From: Candidatus Cloacimonadota bacterium
GTDB lineage: Bacteria > Cloacimonadota > Cloacimonadia > Cloacimonadales > PWNZ01
Reading direction: 5' to 3'
DNA: 50,264 nt
NCBI GenBank assembly: GCA_003564135.1
Contig: PWNZ01000257.1
Span: forward strand, 1 to 50,264
In this document: piece after piece, positions 1-7,616 of the stretch
Layout: the number at the start of each line of letters is the position of its first letter
Position numbering within the stretch: the stretch's first letter is position 1
Program-made: the position numbers and the translations under genes
The notes under the pieces: model-generated
Database searches by the model: none
What the model was told of the DNA's origin: nothing
What the model saw: the letters and a program-made list of their open reading frames with translations, nothing else

Positions 1-260
1 ATACTCTATATGAGATCAAACCACCGCCTGCAACGGTTCCATAAATTCATTTATCCGTCAACCTTTATCTCTTTACCATTTACTGATGTCTGATAACTAT
101 TTTTATCAGTGTAATCTACCTACCCTGCCTGCCCTATGAAACCGAGGCATAATTTAATTCATTCCTTACCTAGTTCCCTCAGGCGAAGTCGGGAAATCTT
201 TTCCTTTGCTATTCCATCGGGGTGCAATTGCGAAGCACATTATTTCACCGGGGCAAAAGA
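1..260. other. Noncoding left edge, downstream of the first FGE-fold gene
   Basis: No convincing gene is seen. The stretch lies 3' of the minus-strand FGE-fold gene. It holds a 7-bp-arm inverted repeat (CTGATAA at 90-96, TTATCAG at 103-109) and two related GC-richer blocks near 213-227 and 243-256 that resemble the post-stop sequence of the larger FGE-fold gene. I searched it by eye for a DGR template repeat (a copy of the variable region rich in AAC/AAT) and found none. A reverse transcriptase gene, if the locus is a DGR, would have to lie left of position 1 or elsewhere. Confidence 0.6.
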
Positions 261-1109
261 TTAGGAGCTAACCCTGGAAATGCGAAAGCCAACATTACCG
301 CTGAGATCCGTCGCGCTGACGCTGAAACGACGGGAAACAGTGCAGCCAGACGTACCGTTGCCCCAGCCACCACCACGGACCACACGGCCGGTACCGCTTG
401 TAGGGCCTGTTGGATTGTTATGTGAACCTGTAGGATAATTAGCTCGTATATCCCATACCCAATTCCATACATTGCCGCTCATATCATATAAGCCTAACTC
501 ATTGGGACGCTTAGTGCCCACAGGATGAGTGCCATAATCAGGATGGGAAGAATTCCCAGGTAAACCATCGCCGGCATTATTCTCATACCAAGCATAGTTA
601 CCAATCTCAGTTTCTACATCTGTTCCTGCCCACCTGTCATTGAATGTACCTGCTTGCTGAGCAGGTGCGCCTCCCCGTGCTGAAAACTCCCACTCTGCAT
701 CTGTCGGTAAACGATAACCGTTGGCGGAAAAATCACAGTCTATCTCCTTGCCATCTAAACGATCATCATAACCATTTAATTCAGTATCGCCAGACACACT
801 GTAGCAAGGAGTTAAGCCTTCTTTCTTGCTAAGCCAATTACAGTATCGGATAGCATCATACCAGGAAACATTAATTGCAGGACGTGAATCTCTGCCCCAA
901 CCTTCATCTCCGGGTGTTTCTACACCTGCATCTTTACAATATTTTTCATATTCGGAAAATGTTACTGGATATTTACCTATCCAAAAACTATTCAGTGTTA
1001 ACTTATGAACCGGTTCTAAACCAGCATAGCCGTCACCACTTCCCATCATAAAGCTTCCGCCTTCAACTAAAATCATTTCTTTTTCGTTATCGCAGTTCTT
1101 ACCTTCCAT
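261..1109 (-). CDS. Single-domain FGE-sulfatase (SUMF1/C-type-lectin fold) protein, probable DGR target
   Basis: A 282-residue protein that is almost entirely one formylglycine-generating-enzyme-sulfatase domain. Visible landmarks are EGGSFMMGS near residue 15, NVSWYDAIRYCNWLS near 80, GYRLPTDAEWEFSARGG near 131, ELGLYDMSGNVWNWVWD near 205 and a C-terminal RGG...GFR block. It starts at an ATG eight bases after AAGGAG and has no signal peptide, so it is predicted cytosolic, unlike its exported neighbour. The fold is used both by true FGE enzymes and by ligand-binding DGR variable proteins. The last ~45 codons have few adenines and mostly NNC/NNT codons in the variable positions, and they match the end of the neighbouring gene at nucleotide level. 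I therefore read it as a diversified binding protein rather than an enzyme; the domain assignment is firm, the role is inference. Confidence 0.85.
   Translation of the reverse strand: MEGKNCDNEKEMILVEGGSFMMGSGDGYAGLEPVHKLTLNSFWIGKYPVTFSEYEKYCKDAGVETPGDEGWGRDSRPAINVSWYDAIRYCNWLSKKEGLTPCYSVSGDTELNGYDDRLDGKEIDCDFSANGYRLPTDAEWEFSARGGAPAQQAGTFNDRWAGTDVETEIGNYAWYENNAGDGLPGNSSHPDYGTHPVGTKRPNELGLYDMSGNVWNWVWDIRANYPTGSHNNPTGPTSGTGRVVRGGGWGNGTSGCTVSRRFSVSATDLSGNVGFRISRVSS
262..390 (-). other. Candidate DGR variable region (C-terminal end of the single-domain gene)
   Basis: Read on the minus strand, this region begins at CGTGTG (386 down to 381) and runs through GGCTTTCGC (290 down to 282) to the stop. 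Compared codon by codon with the end of the larger gene it keeps GCACTGTTTCC, CGT, GGCTTYCGC and TTTCCAGGGTTA. The variable codons between them change at bases 1 and 2 and mostly keep base 3: AAC/CAC, GGT/GCT, TCT/GCT, TGC/AGC, CGT/TAT. Adenines are scarce on the coding strand (about one base in ten by hand count). This is the expected imprint of adenine-specific mutagenic retrohoming into AAY codons; the conserved 3' block would be the homology-initiation segment. Confidence 0.65.
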
Positions 1110-1490
1110 AACTCTTACTCCTTGTTGTTTTGTTTCATTTTATTCACGGTTTTCTATAAGTGTTCCTCTTGAATTTTTAATTTACGTGCCACGTTTAGCA
1201 GGTGGATCAAATCCGTCAACAACTATGATTATTCAGCCTTTCTTTAAACAGAGCTTGTAAGCATCCTTTTCTTTTTAGCTATGTGTTATAGCAGGCGAAA
1301 AAATCCCCCTGCACTCCCTCTTTTATAGCGGCTCTTAACGGCTCCGAACTTTCCTTAGACGTTGATTGGGATCTTGACAATTTTTCCAAAAGGTTCACCC
1401 TGTGAAATCTTTTTTTCTATTTCAATGGGGTAAAAAAGTAAAAATCTTTACCCCGTGAAATCTATCTTTTCCATTATACTGGGTAAAAGG
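1110..1490. other. Intergenic stretch between the two FGE-fold genes
   Basis: About 380 bases with no supported gene. The part nearest 1109 carries the ribosome-binding site of the single-domain gene (AAGGAG on the minus strand). The part nearest 1490 carries a hairpin and repeated TTTCAC/GGGGTAAA-type motifs. No template repeat, reverse transcriptase or small accessory ORF of DGR type could be recognised here. Confidence 0.6.
1419..1461 (-). terminator. Hairpin just downstream of the three-domain FGE gene
   Basis: Inverted repeat with arms at 1419-1434 (ATTTCAATGGGGTAAA) and 1447-1461 (TTTACCCCGTGAAAT), a one-base bulge and a 12-base loop. It begins about 30 bases after the stop codon. It may simply be a terminator, although the following U-tract is weak. 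Its place directly after the variable region also matches the hairpin or cruciform that DGR homing needs downstream of the target. Confidence 0.55.
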
Positions 1491-1625
1491 TTAGGGGATA
1501 ACCCTGGAAACGCGGAAGCCGTAGTAGCGGTGGGGAAGGGACACAGGGTCGCTGAAGTAACGATAGGAAACAGTGCTATTAGCCGTAGCGTGGACGAAGC
1601 TACCGCCGCGCCGCACACGGCCGGT
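1491..1625 (-). other. Candidate DGR variable region (C-terminal end of the three-domain gene)
   Basis: On the minus strand the region starts at ACCGGCCGTGTG (1625 down to 1614) and ends at GGCTTCCGC and TTTCCAGGGTTA before the stop. The protein pattern SYR-x4-P-x8-GFR is the layout typical of CLec-fold DGR variable proteins. Nearly all variable codons end in C or T (GTC, CAC, GCT, AAT, AGC, TAT, TAC, TTC, GAC, TCC, CTT, CCC, CAC, CGC). The matching region of the neighbouring gene is one codon shorter. Confidence 0.65.
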
Positions 1626-4184
1626 AGCATGAGTACCATCTCCGCGGGGATTATCATTACCACTCGGAAATGTACCACCCCATCTATCCCAAACCCATTC
1701 AAATACATTACCGGACATATCATAGATACCGAGACCGTTAGGAGCTAATTCACCGACAGGATGGGTTGTTCCACCGGCATAACCTGAATACCAGGCAACT
1801 TCATCTGCATCGTTACTGCCGGCATATTGGTAAGGGCTTCCGAATGGCCATTCACTTTCCGGGTCATGAACTCCACCATTTGCCGCATGATGCCACTCTG
1901 CCTCGGTCGGTAAACGATAACCATCAGCTTCCCAATCACAAGATATATTAGTATGATTATCGTTATCTTCATTCCAACCGGGCCACTGCTCATACCAATC
2001 ATCAGGATTAGACCTACCATTATATGTATAGGCAGGTGTTAAACCTTCTCGAATACTCACACGATTACAATACTCAACAGCATCAAACCAAGAAAGCCGG
2101 TTCGCCGGATAATTATTATCAGTGGGTTCGGGTTGATCTCCGGGGTTGGGATGAGTGAATCCCCAATCAGCACCCATTATATCCCGAAACTCTGCCCGAG
2201 TTACCTGATACTTGCTGATATAAAACGGGTCTATATTGACATTACCATTAAATTGGTCTCCATCTACTAAGACCATCCTATCACGAGGTGGAGCATTCCT
2301 GACAAGGCGAAAGCCAATATAGTCTAACCGCCTGGTCGCTGCGTTATCATAGTTCCTATATGTAACAGCGCAATCGTTCTCATTATAGCGCCACCTACCA
2401 CCACGTATTATCATGAAAGTACCCCACGGTTGCCATTGTGAGGTCCACGTCCAATCCGCGACATTGCCGGACATATCATAGAGACCAAGCTCATTGGGAA
2501 GTTTGCCACCAACTGGATTGGTGCCATAGTTAGGATGGTCTTCGCCTACATCGAAAGCATTAGGCCTATACCAAGCATAATCCACTAATGATGCTAAATC
2601 ATTGGTGCCGGCCCACCTATCATTGAATGTTGAAGGATCAGCTTCCTGTGCCGGAACACCTCCTCTCGCCGCAAACTCCCACTCCATCTCGGTTGGTAAT
2701 CTATAACCATCTGTCTCCCAATCACAGGACACATTGCCCTGGTTCGCATTGACTGTGTTCCAACCTTCGGGCCAATCATCAGGATTAGTTCCATTCCCCA
2801 AATAACTATAAGCAGGGGTTAAGCCTTCTCTCATACTTAAACGGTTGCAGTACTCAACAGCATCAAACCAACTGACCATTTCAACAGGATTATTTGGATT
2901 ATCTTCAAAATGGGAAGGATTAATTCCCATTACAGACTCATACTCCGATTGAGTTACTTGATATTTACCAACATAAAACGATGGGATTTGATCATTGCCT
3001 AATTCCCCACCCTCTACAAAGACCATTCTCTCTTCGGGTGGAGGTGTAACATTCCTGGCAACACGGAAGCCTACACCATTGCTGCGAACCGTCGCGCGGT
3101 TTCTGTTACGATAGGAAACAGTGCAGAAATCCGCAGGGACGGCCCATAACCCGCCGCGAGCCACACGGTGGGTACCGCCATCAGCTCCGTGAGGATTGTC
3201 AACATCAGGTGGCCAGGTACCACCATCAATATCCCATACCCATTCCCAGACATTACCGGACATATCATAGATGCCGAGACCGTTGTGAGCTAATCCACCG
3301 ACAGGATGGGTTCGGCGTCCTTGACCGTCACCAATATCCGAATTACCAGTATACCAGGCAACTTCATCTATATCATTACTGCCTGCATATTGAAATGGGC
3401 TTCCGAAGGGCCATTCACTATCCGGATTATGAACCGCACCATTAGCTGCATGATGCCACTCAGTTTCGGTTGGAAGACGATAACCGTCAGCTTCCCAATC
3501 ACAGGATACATTGGTATGATTATCTCTGTCCTCATTCCAACCGGGCCACTGCTCATACCAATCATCAGGATTAGACCTACCATTATATGTATAGGCAGGT
3601 GTTAAACCTTTGTTTATACTCAAACGATTGCAGTACTCAATTATATCAAACCAGCTAACACGCTCTACCGGAAGATTCTCGTGGTTGGGAACACCATCTT
3701 CATCGGCAAAATGAGATGGATTGTTACCCATTACCTCAATCCACTCTTCCTGTGTTACCTGATACTTGCTGATATAAAACGGGTCGATAGTGATATCACC
3801 ATTAAAAAGGTCTCCATCTACTAAGACTAACCAATCGGGTATTCCAGGTTCTGCAAAAGCCGTAACATAGAAGAAGAAGGCGCTGCCTAATTCGTCAACA
3901 CTGTCTTCTGTAATGTATTCAGTTACTTCTTCTCCAACCGTTGCTAGCGGCTCTCCCCAATCCTCAGGATCTACTTCAGTTGAAGCGTAGATATTGTACG
4001 ATTCTGCACCTTCAACCGGTTCCCAAGTAAGACGGACATAGTCACCATCTTCTTCGACCATTATCTCAATATTAACCTGTGGTGCGGCAGGCTGTGCAAA
4101 GCACACTAAAACAAATAAACCCATAAGGGCTGCCAATGCAAGTCGCCATAATAACATTGCATCTCTCTTAATTGAACAGCTCAT
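1491..4184 (-). CDS. Exported protein with an Fn3-like domain and three tandem FGE-sulfatase domains, probable DGR target
   Basis: An 897-residue protein starting at an ATG after AGGAGGG. A signal peptide with a hydrophobic core lies at residues ~10-31 (ends near AQPAAPQ). It is followed by a fibronectin-III-like domain (~33-110, with VRLTWEPVEGAESYNIYAS) and three FGE-sulfatase domains at roughly 115-385, 390-640 and 640-897. Each FGE domain has the GLTPAY, GYRLPTE.EW, GLYDMSGNV and RGG...GFR landmarks. Domains 1 and 3 are very alike, including a 79-bp identical stretch; domain 2 is more diverged. The C-terminal end of domain 3, and the corresponding end of internal domain 1, carry the variable-codon pattern described for DGR targets. 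No lipobox or sorting domain is obvious at the C-terminus. Likely a surface or periplasmic ligand-binding protein (inference). Confidence 0.85.
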   Translation of the reverse strand: MSCSIKRDAMLLWRLALAALMGLFVLVCFAQPAAPQVNIEIMVEEDGDYVRLTWEPVEGAESYNIYASTEVDPEDWGEPLATVGEEVTEYITEDSVDELGSAFFFYVTAFAEPGIPDWLVLVDGDLFNGDITIDPFYISKYQVTQEEWIEVMGNNPSHFADEDGVPNHENLPVERVSWFDIIEYCNRLSINKGLTPAYTYNGRSNPDDWYEQWPGWNEDRDNHTNVSCDWEADGYRLPTETEWHHAANGAVHNPDSEWPFGSPFQYAGSNDIDEVAWYTGNSDIGDGQGRRTHPVGGLAHNGLGIYDMSGNVWEWVWDIDGGTWPPDVDNPHGADGGTHRVARGGLWAVPADFCTVSYRNRNRATVRSNGVGFRVARNVTPPPEERMVFVEGGELGNDQIPSFYVGKYQVTQSEYESVMGINPSHFEDNPNNPVEMVSWFDAVEYCNRLSMREGLTPAYSYLGNGTNPDDWPEGWNTVNANQGNVSCDWETDGYRLPTEMEWEFAARGGVPAQEADPSTFNDRWAGTNDLASLVDYAWYRPNAFDVGEDHPNYGTNPVGGKLPNELGLYDMSGNVADWTWTSQWQPWGTFMIIRGGRWRYNENDCAVTYRNYDNAATRRLDYIGFRLVRNAPPRDRMVLVDGDQFNGNVNIDPFYISKYQVTRAEFRDIMGADWGFTHPNPGDQPEPTDNNYPANRLSWFDAVEYCNRVSIREGLTPAYTYNGRSNPDDWYEQWPGWNEDNDNHTNISCDWEADGYRLPTEAEWHHAANGGVHDPESEWPFGSPYQYAGSNDADEVAWYSGYAGGTTHPVGELAPNGLGIYDMSGNVFEWVWDRWGGTFPSGNDNPRGDGTHATGRVRRGGSFVHATANSTVSYRYFSDPVSLPHRYYGFRVSRVIP
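1969..2047. repeat. 79-bp exact direct repeat, copy 1 (FGE domain 3)
   Basis: Identical to 3532-3610 by direct reading. It encodes the GLTPAYTYNGRSNPDDWYEQ portion of the FGE domain and some flanking residues. Identity over 79 bases, including synonymous positions, points to a recent domain duplication or gene conversion between domains 1 and 3. Confidence 0.9.
3065..3167 (-). other. Internal variable-region-like segment at the end of FGE domain 1
   Basis: On the minus strand it reads from CGTGTG (3167) to GGCTTCCGT (~3065). It keeps TGCACTGTTTCC, CGT, GCGACG and AGC in register with the single-domain gene's variable region and has the same length. Codons between these anchors differ mainly at bases 1 and 2 (TTC/AAC, GTC/AAC, AGC/CGC, GAT/GTT, CTC/CGC, GGT/AAT, AAT/GGT). 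It is internal, not C-terminal, so it is probably a former C-terminal target carried inward by domain duplication. Confidence 0.55.
3532..3610. repeat. 79-bp exact direct repeat, copy 2 (FGE domain 1)
   Basis: Second copy of the repeat at 1969-2047, in the same orientation, 1,563 bases away within one gene. Such repeats could recombine to delete or add whole FGE domains. Confidence 0.9.
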
Positions 4185-4767
4185 CTGTCCCTCCTGTTTT
4201 TTTTATCGGTTCATTTCCGCAGTGTCGCTGCTACAAGTAAACAAGCGTTAAGCAGGTAACAGCGGCTAGTTGTTATATAAAAAACATCTTCAACTATACT
4301 TGTTCTATTGCTCATTAGAACAAGTCCTTACTTTCTGATGCCAACCTGAATAATTGCCAATAATAAGTCAAGCACTATTTTACATCCATAGTTTTGACAG
4401 GTGTAAACTTCGTGCTTACCAAAATTATCTATTGACATAAATATAGGTATCGTTATTAAAGTTACATTTGTAAAATTATCAGTAGGTGAATACTAGATAT
4501 ATATGAAAAAGAAACTGAAAAGCTAAATACGATTGATAAACATATAAGCATGCTTTCAGAGAATAAATGATTTAATAGGGGAAGATTACTATTATTAGCA
4601 GTTATCTTTACAAATGATTATGCTGATTCATCTGCCCGTGTCAAAATCAACCTAAATTAAACAAATTTGTTGGCAATTAGTTGGACAGAATATTTAGGAT
4701 AAGGTATCTGTTGGGTGTTGTGAATTACATAAACTATTACTATGAGGTAATTTATGCAGATAAAAAA
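4185..4767. other. AT-rich intergenic stretch between divergent units
   Basis: About 580 bases, very AT-rich, with stop codons in every frame at short intervals. It holds the ribosome-binding site (AGGAGGG) of the three-domain FGE gene next to 4184 and presumably its promoter. I see no RNA gene, repeat array or conserved motif that I can name. Confidence 0.5.
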
Positions 4768-4844
<77 letters not shown>

Positions 4845-5222
4845 TTATCAAGGTTTATGATTATGAAATTTTGTCTTAATTAATAATTCCGTCCGGCTCG
4901 ATGTAAAAAAAACCGGTTTTCATAGCTGTCAGGTCAGGTTGAGAGCCTGATTTCAGAGTTCAAACTCGGTGTTACAATTCTAATTGCTCTGTTCTGGCCC
5001 GAGCAAAGAACGAAAAAGTTATTGCCTGATCAACTTGATCATCGCCATGTAAACTGCAAATTTTGTCAAGGGTTGTCTGCTATTTGATACGAAGAATGTA
5101 TAACTTTTGTATGCATCTGTTGTTTTGGAGGCCATTTTTTTAATATTTTGTTTGACAGTTTCACCGGATATCATTAGGGTGTCAGTAGTTAATTAATATA
5201 GATAAAAACTGGAGGTTAGTCC
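4845..5222. other. Upstream region of the surface-protein gene
   Basis: About 380 bases without a gene. It contains a 12-bp palindrome AAAACCGGTTTT at 4909-4920 and the probable promoter and ribosome-binding site of the gene at 5223. No further structure is recognised. Confidence 0.5.
5152..5180 (+). promoter_or_regulatory. Possible sigma-70-type promoter for the 5223 gene
   Basis: A perfect -35 hexamer TTGACA at 5152-5157 is followed after 17 bases by a weak -10, TAGGGT (5175-5180). The ATG at 5223 lies about 40 bases downstream, after GGAGG at 5211-5215. Only the -35 box is strong, so this is tentative. Confidence 0.35.
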
Positions 5223-7121
5223 ATGTTAAACAAGATAGAAGGAAATATCGCTATAGCTATAGTAGTTTCTTTGATAGCGGTATTGTCAGGTGTGTCATTG
5301 GCTTCGATAGGCTTTCGTGACTCCAACGGCTTCACAATGCAGTTAGACAGTATCCAACAATTTCATTTATTGCGTTCGGAAGTAGGAAGAGGAAGACTGA
5401 TAGCCGGTCATTTGGAGACACTGAGCTCACCTCCGCGACGAAATATTTTGCCGACACGTACAATTGATGTCCAGTTCGGCTCTCATAGAACTGCTTACAA
5501 AGCTGACACAAAGTTAGATCTTATCGACTTTGGGGCTGATGAAACCGGATTTTTGATTCGTTCGCTGATATCAGCCGTTCGTGGTGATTCACGAGACCGT
5601 TTTACAGAAGATCAAGTTTCTCCGGTAAAAAAATATGGTGAGAATATGCTCCGATCTCTACAAACCTTAGCTCTTTTTCACTATTTTACGGACAAAGATT
5701 TGTACGTTGTAGATACACCGGGGAGTATTGTTTTCCATGAAGAGGACATTATTCACGGTCGAGTCCATAGTAATACGGATATATATATGCGTCAGAATAG
5801 CTGGCCTGAGTTTCATGGTTTAGTTTCAACAGGAGGAAGATTAAGAGTATCTGGTGGAGGGACTAATTATCCCAGAAATGAAATTATCCTTGGCCCTGAA
5901 CCTGGTCTTATAGAAAATCATCCCCCGATAGCATTCCTCCCAAGTGCAGATCGAGTGAGAACAAACGGCACAATGCTATTTGGAGGTAACGAAAGAGATG
6001 ACGCTATAGCTTTTGTTACTGTAGATGGTGCGTCTTATGAGTTAAGAATTGGGGAAGTTGTAACTGAAAACGATCCTCCTGAAGAATGGATCGAAGACTA
6101 CAATCAGTTCACCATATATAGTACTTACCCTCCTTATGGGCCTGTTGGCGATTCAATAGCCGTCAATCAAATCCCTAAAACGGATACTCTTTGGCGGGAG
6201 CCGATAATCGGCAGGGTAGTAAACAGCTCTGTCTTTGTACCTATGGAATTATGGATATCCGGTAATTTTGGAGGAAGGCAAACCTGGGCTAGTTCACATG
6301 ACATTTATCTCAAAGACGATCTGACCTATCAAGGTACACCTCTTGGGCAAAGACCCGACGGTATTGATGGCGAGGGTAACCAAACATTACCAGTTAACAC
6401 AACAGACTATTTAGGTATTATTTCCGAAAAATCAATTTATATCCAATACGGCCATTGGAGCCCTGTAGATTCAATGAGACATCGTCCTAATACAAATGAC
6501 ATTTATATGTATGGAGCTTACTGTGCTGTCGCTGAATCAGAGAATCCCTGGGAAGAGGGGATGGTAACTATTGATTATGCTAGGCCGAAAGGAGCAACTC
6601 CAGCTCAATACTGGCGCGGTGAGTTCTTTAGATTCATAGATTTGCACCTGTTTGAGTATCCTACAACATCATCAGTCCCTTGGCCTCCCGGATTAGACTA
6701 TCCCTGGTATAATCCTATTTGGCCGGAACCAGGCGTATTATTGAATGTTCCCGGTTTACCCGGATGGACACCCAACCCTCATAATGCTGACGAAGTAGTC
6801 GAAGGTAGAGGTGATATCTGGATTTTTGGTTCTCTCAATCAAAGAAGAAGAGGAGCAGTCGGATTTCCGGGTCCTTGGCATGATACCGGTATTTGGGACC
6901 CTCATAATGAGATCAGTCCTAATACATTACCGACCTATGGTAGATCTGCTCCTAATAGGGTTGGTTATGGGAAACGATACCACACCGATGAAAGATTTAA
7001 GCAAACCGGCCCCCCTCATTATCCTTTAATTATGATGGAAGATTACGATACAGGTGAACTGAAAGACCTCGGTTATGTCACACTTGGATGGGTCTTTAAG
7101 AAACCACCAAGTAGCTTTTAA
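5223..7121 (+). CDS. Membrane-anchored surface protein, PilX/DUF4900-like
   Basis: A 632-residue protein starting at an ATG eight bases after GGAGG. Residues ~8-30 form one hydrophobic segment (IAIAIVVSLIAVLSGVSLAS) preceded by a short charged N-terminus, like a pilin-type or single-pass anchor; I do not see a clear prepilin peptidase site. The rest is predicted extracytoplasmic. It contains an IIHGRVHSNTDIYM segment near 180, a pattern I associate with DUF4900/PilX-like proteins that have stacked beta repeats. It is rich in Gly, Pro and aromatic residues and lacks the sorting domain found in the next three proteins. It precedes the type IX cargo cluster and may be a surface or pilus component. 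The function is not established. Confidence 0.6.
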   Translation: MLNKIEGNIAIAIVVSLIAVLSGVSLASIGFRDSNGFTMQLDSIQQFHLLRSEVGRGRLIAGHLETLSSPPRRNILPTRTIDVQFGSHRTAYKADTKLDLIDFGADETGFLIRSLISAVRGDSRDRFTEDQVSPVKKYGENMLRSLQTLALFHYFTDKDLYVVDTPGSIVFHEEDIIHGRVHSNTDIYMRQNSWPEFHGLVSTGGRLRVSGGGTNYPRNEIILGPEPGLIENHPPIAFLPSADRVRTNGTMLFGGNERDDAIAFVTVDGASYELRIGEVVTENDPPEEWIEDYNQFTIYSTYPPYGPVGDSIAVNQIPKTDTLWREPIIGRVVNSSVFVPMELWISGNFGGRQTWASSHDIYLKDDLTYQGTPLGQRPDGIDGEGNQTLPVNTTDYLGIISEKSIYIQYGHWSPVDSMRHRPNTNDIYMYGAYCAVAESENPWEEGMVTIDYARPKGATPAQYWRGEFFRFIDLHLFEYPTTSSVPWPPGLDYPWYNPIWPEPGVLLNVPGLPGWTPNPHNADEVVEGRGDIWIFGSLNQRRRGAVGFPGPWHDTGIWDPHNEISPNTLPTYGRSAPNRVGYGKRYHTDERFKQTGPPHYPLIMMEDYDTGELKDLGYVTLGWVFKKPPSSF

Positions 7122-7616
7122 CCCAGATATTATAATGATTGTCTCAAACTCAGAAACTGATTCGATTCACATTATACAGGCTAATGACGGTCAATTGATG
7201 AGACACTTAAAATAGCTGTCTGTTTGATTTATGATATACTGTTCTGCTATGGCTAGATAAAAGGTCATCGATTAACCGTGGTATTCCATTTTTCAGAAAG
7301 CTGTTTCAAGAAACCGAGAGAAGGGACATCCCTTCTCTCTTCATTTATAGCCACCCTTTCTGTCCAGTTACTATAATGGTCGTAATCTCCACTGCAATTT
7401 TCCATCGTGGATTACAAAAGGTAATAATCCCTTAAGCAGTTGGGGAGATGTGTGAATATTTCCAAACCTGAAACAAATATTGACGGATATAGGTCACGCT
7501 GTTAATTCGTCATCGTAGACTGGCTTGCGGTGGTACATAAATTGCTTGACTTTATATGTTAGAAGGATTGTCAAAGTCAATAGCCTTAATGCTTGATAGA
7601 CGGAGGTGAACGGAAG
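7122..7616. other. Intergenic stretch before the first C25-like gene
   Basis: About 495 bases with no supported gene. It contains the stem-loop at 7316-7339 and, at its right end, the strong ribosome-binding site GGAGGTG (7602-7608) that fixes the start of the next gene at 7617. Confidence 0.55.
7316..7339 (+). terminator. Stem-loop, probable terminator
   Basis: Perfect 10-bp arms GAGAGAAGGG (7316-7325) and CCCTTCTCTC (7330-7339) with a four-base loop ACAT, followed by TTCATTT. It lies 195 bases after the surface-protein stop codon. The T-run is interrupted, so termination is likely but not certain. Confidence 0.6.

Noticed and set aside
1-1490. A DGR template repeat or reverse transcriptase within the window
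   Set aside because: I looked on both strands of 1-260 and 1110-1490 for the GCACTGTTTCC scaffold and for RT motifs and found neither. The DGR claim therefore rests on the targets only.
222-1748. Plus-strand and alternative minus-strand open frames across the FGE-fold genes (for example 222-425, 245-472, 1448-1723, 1455-1748)
   Set aside because: They are frame shadows of strongly supported FGE domains. The GC-rich, stop-poor variable regions open other frames by chance.
7593-7616. Upstream TTG start at 7593 for the first C25-like gene
   Set aside because: It would put the strong GGAGGTG site inside the coding region and add a charged stretch before the signal peptide. ATG at 7617 fits better.
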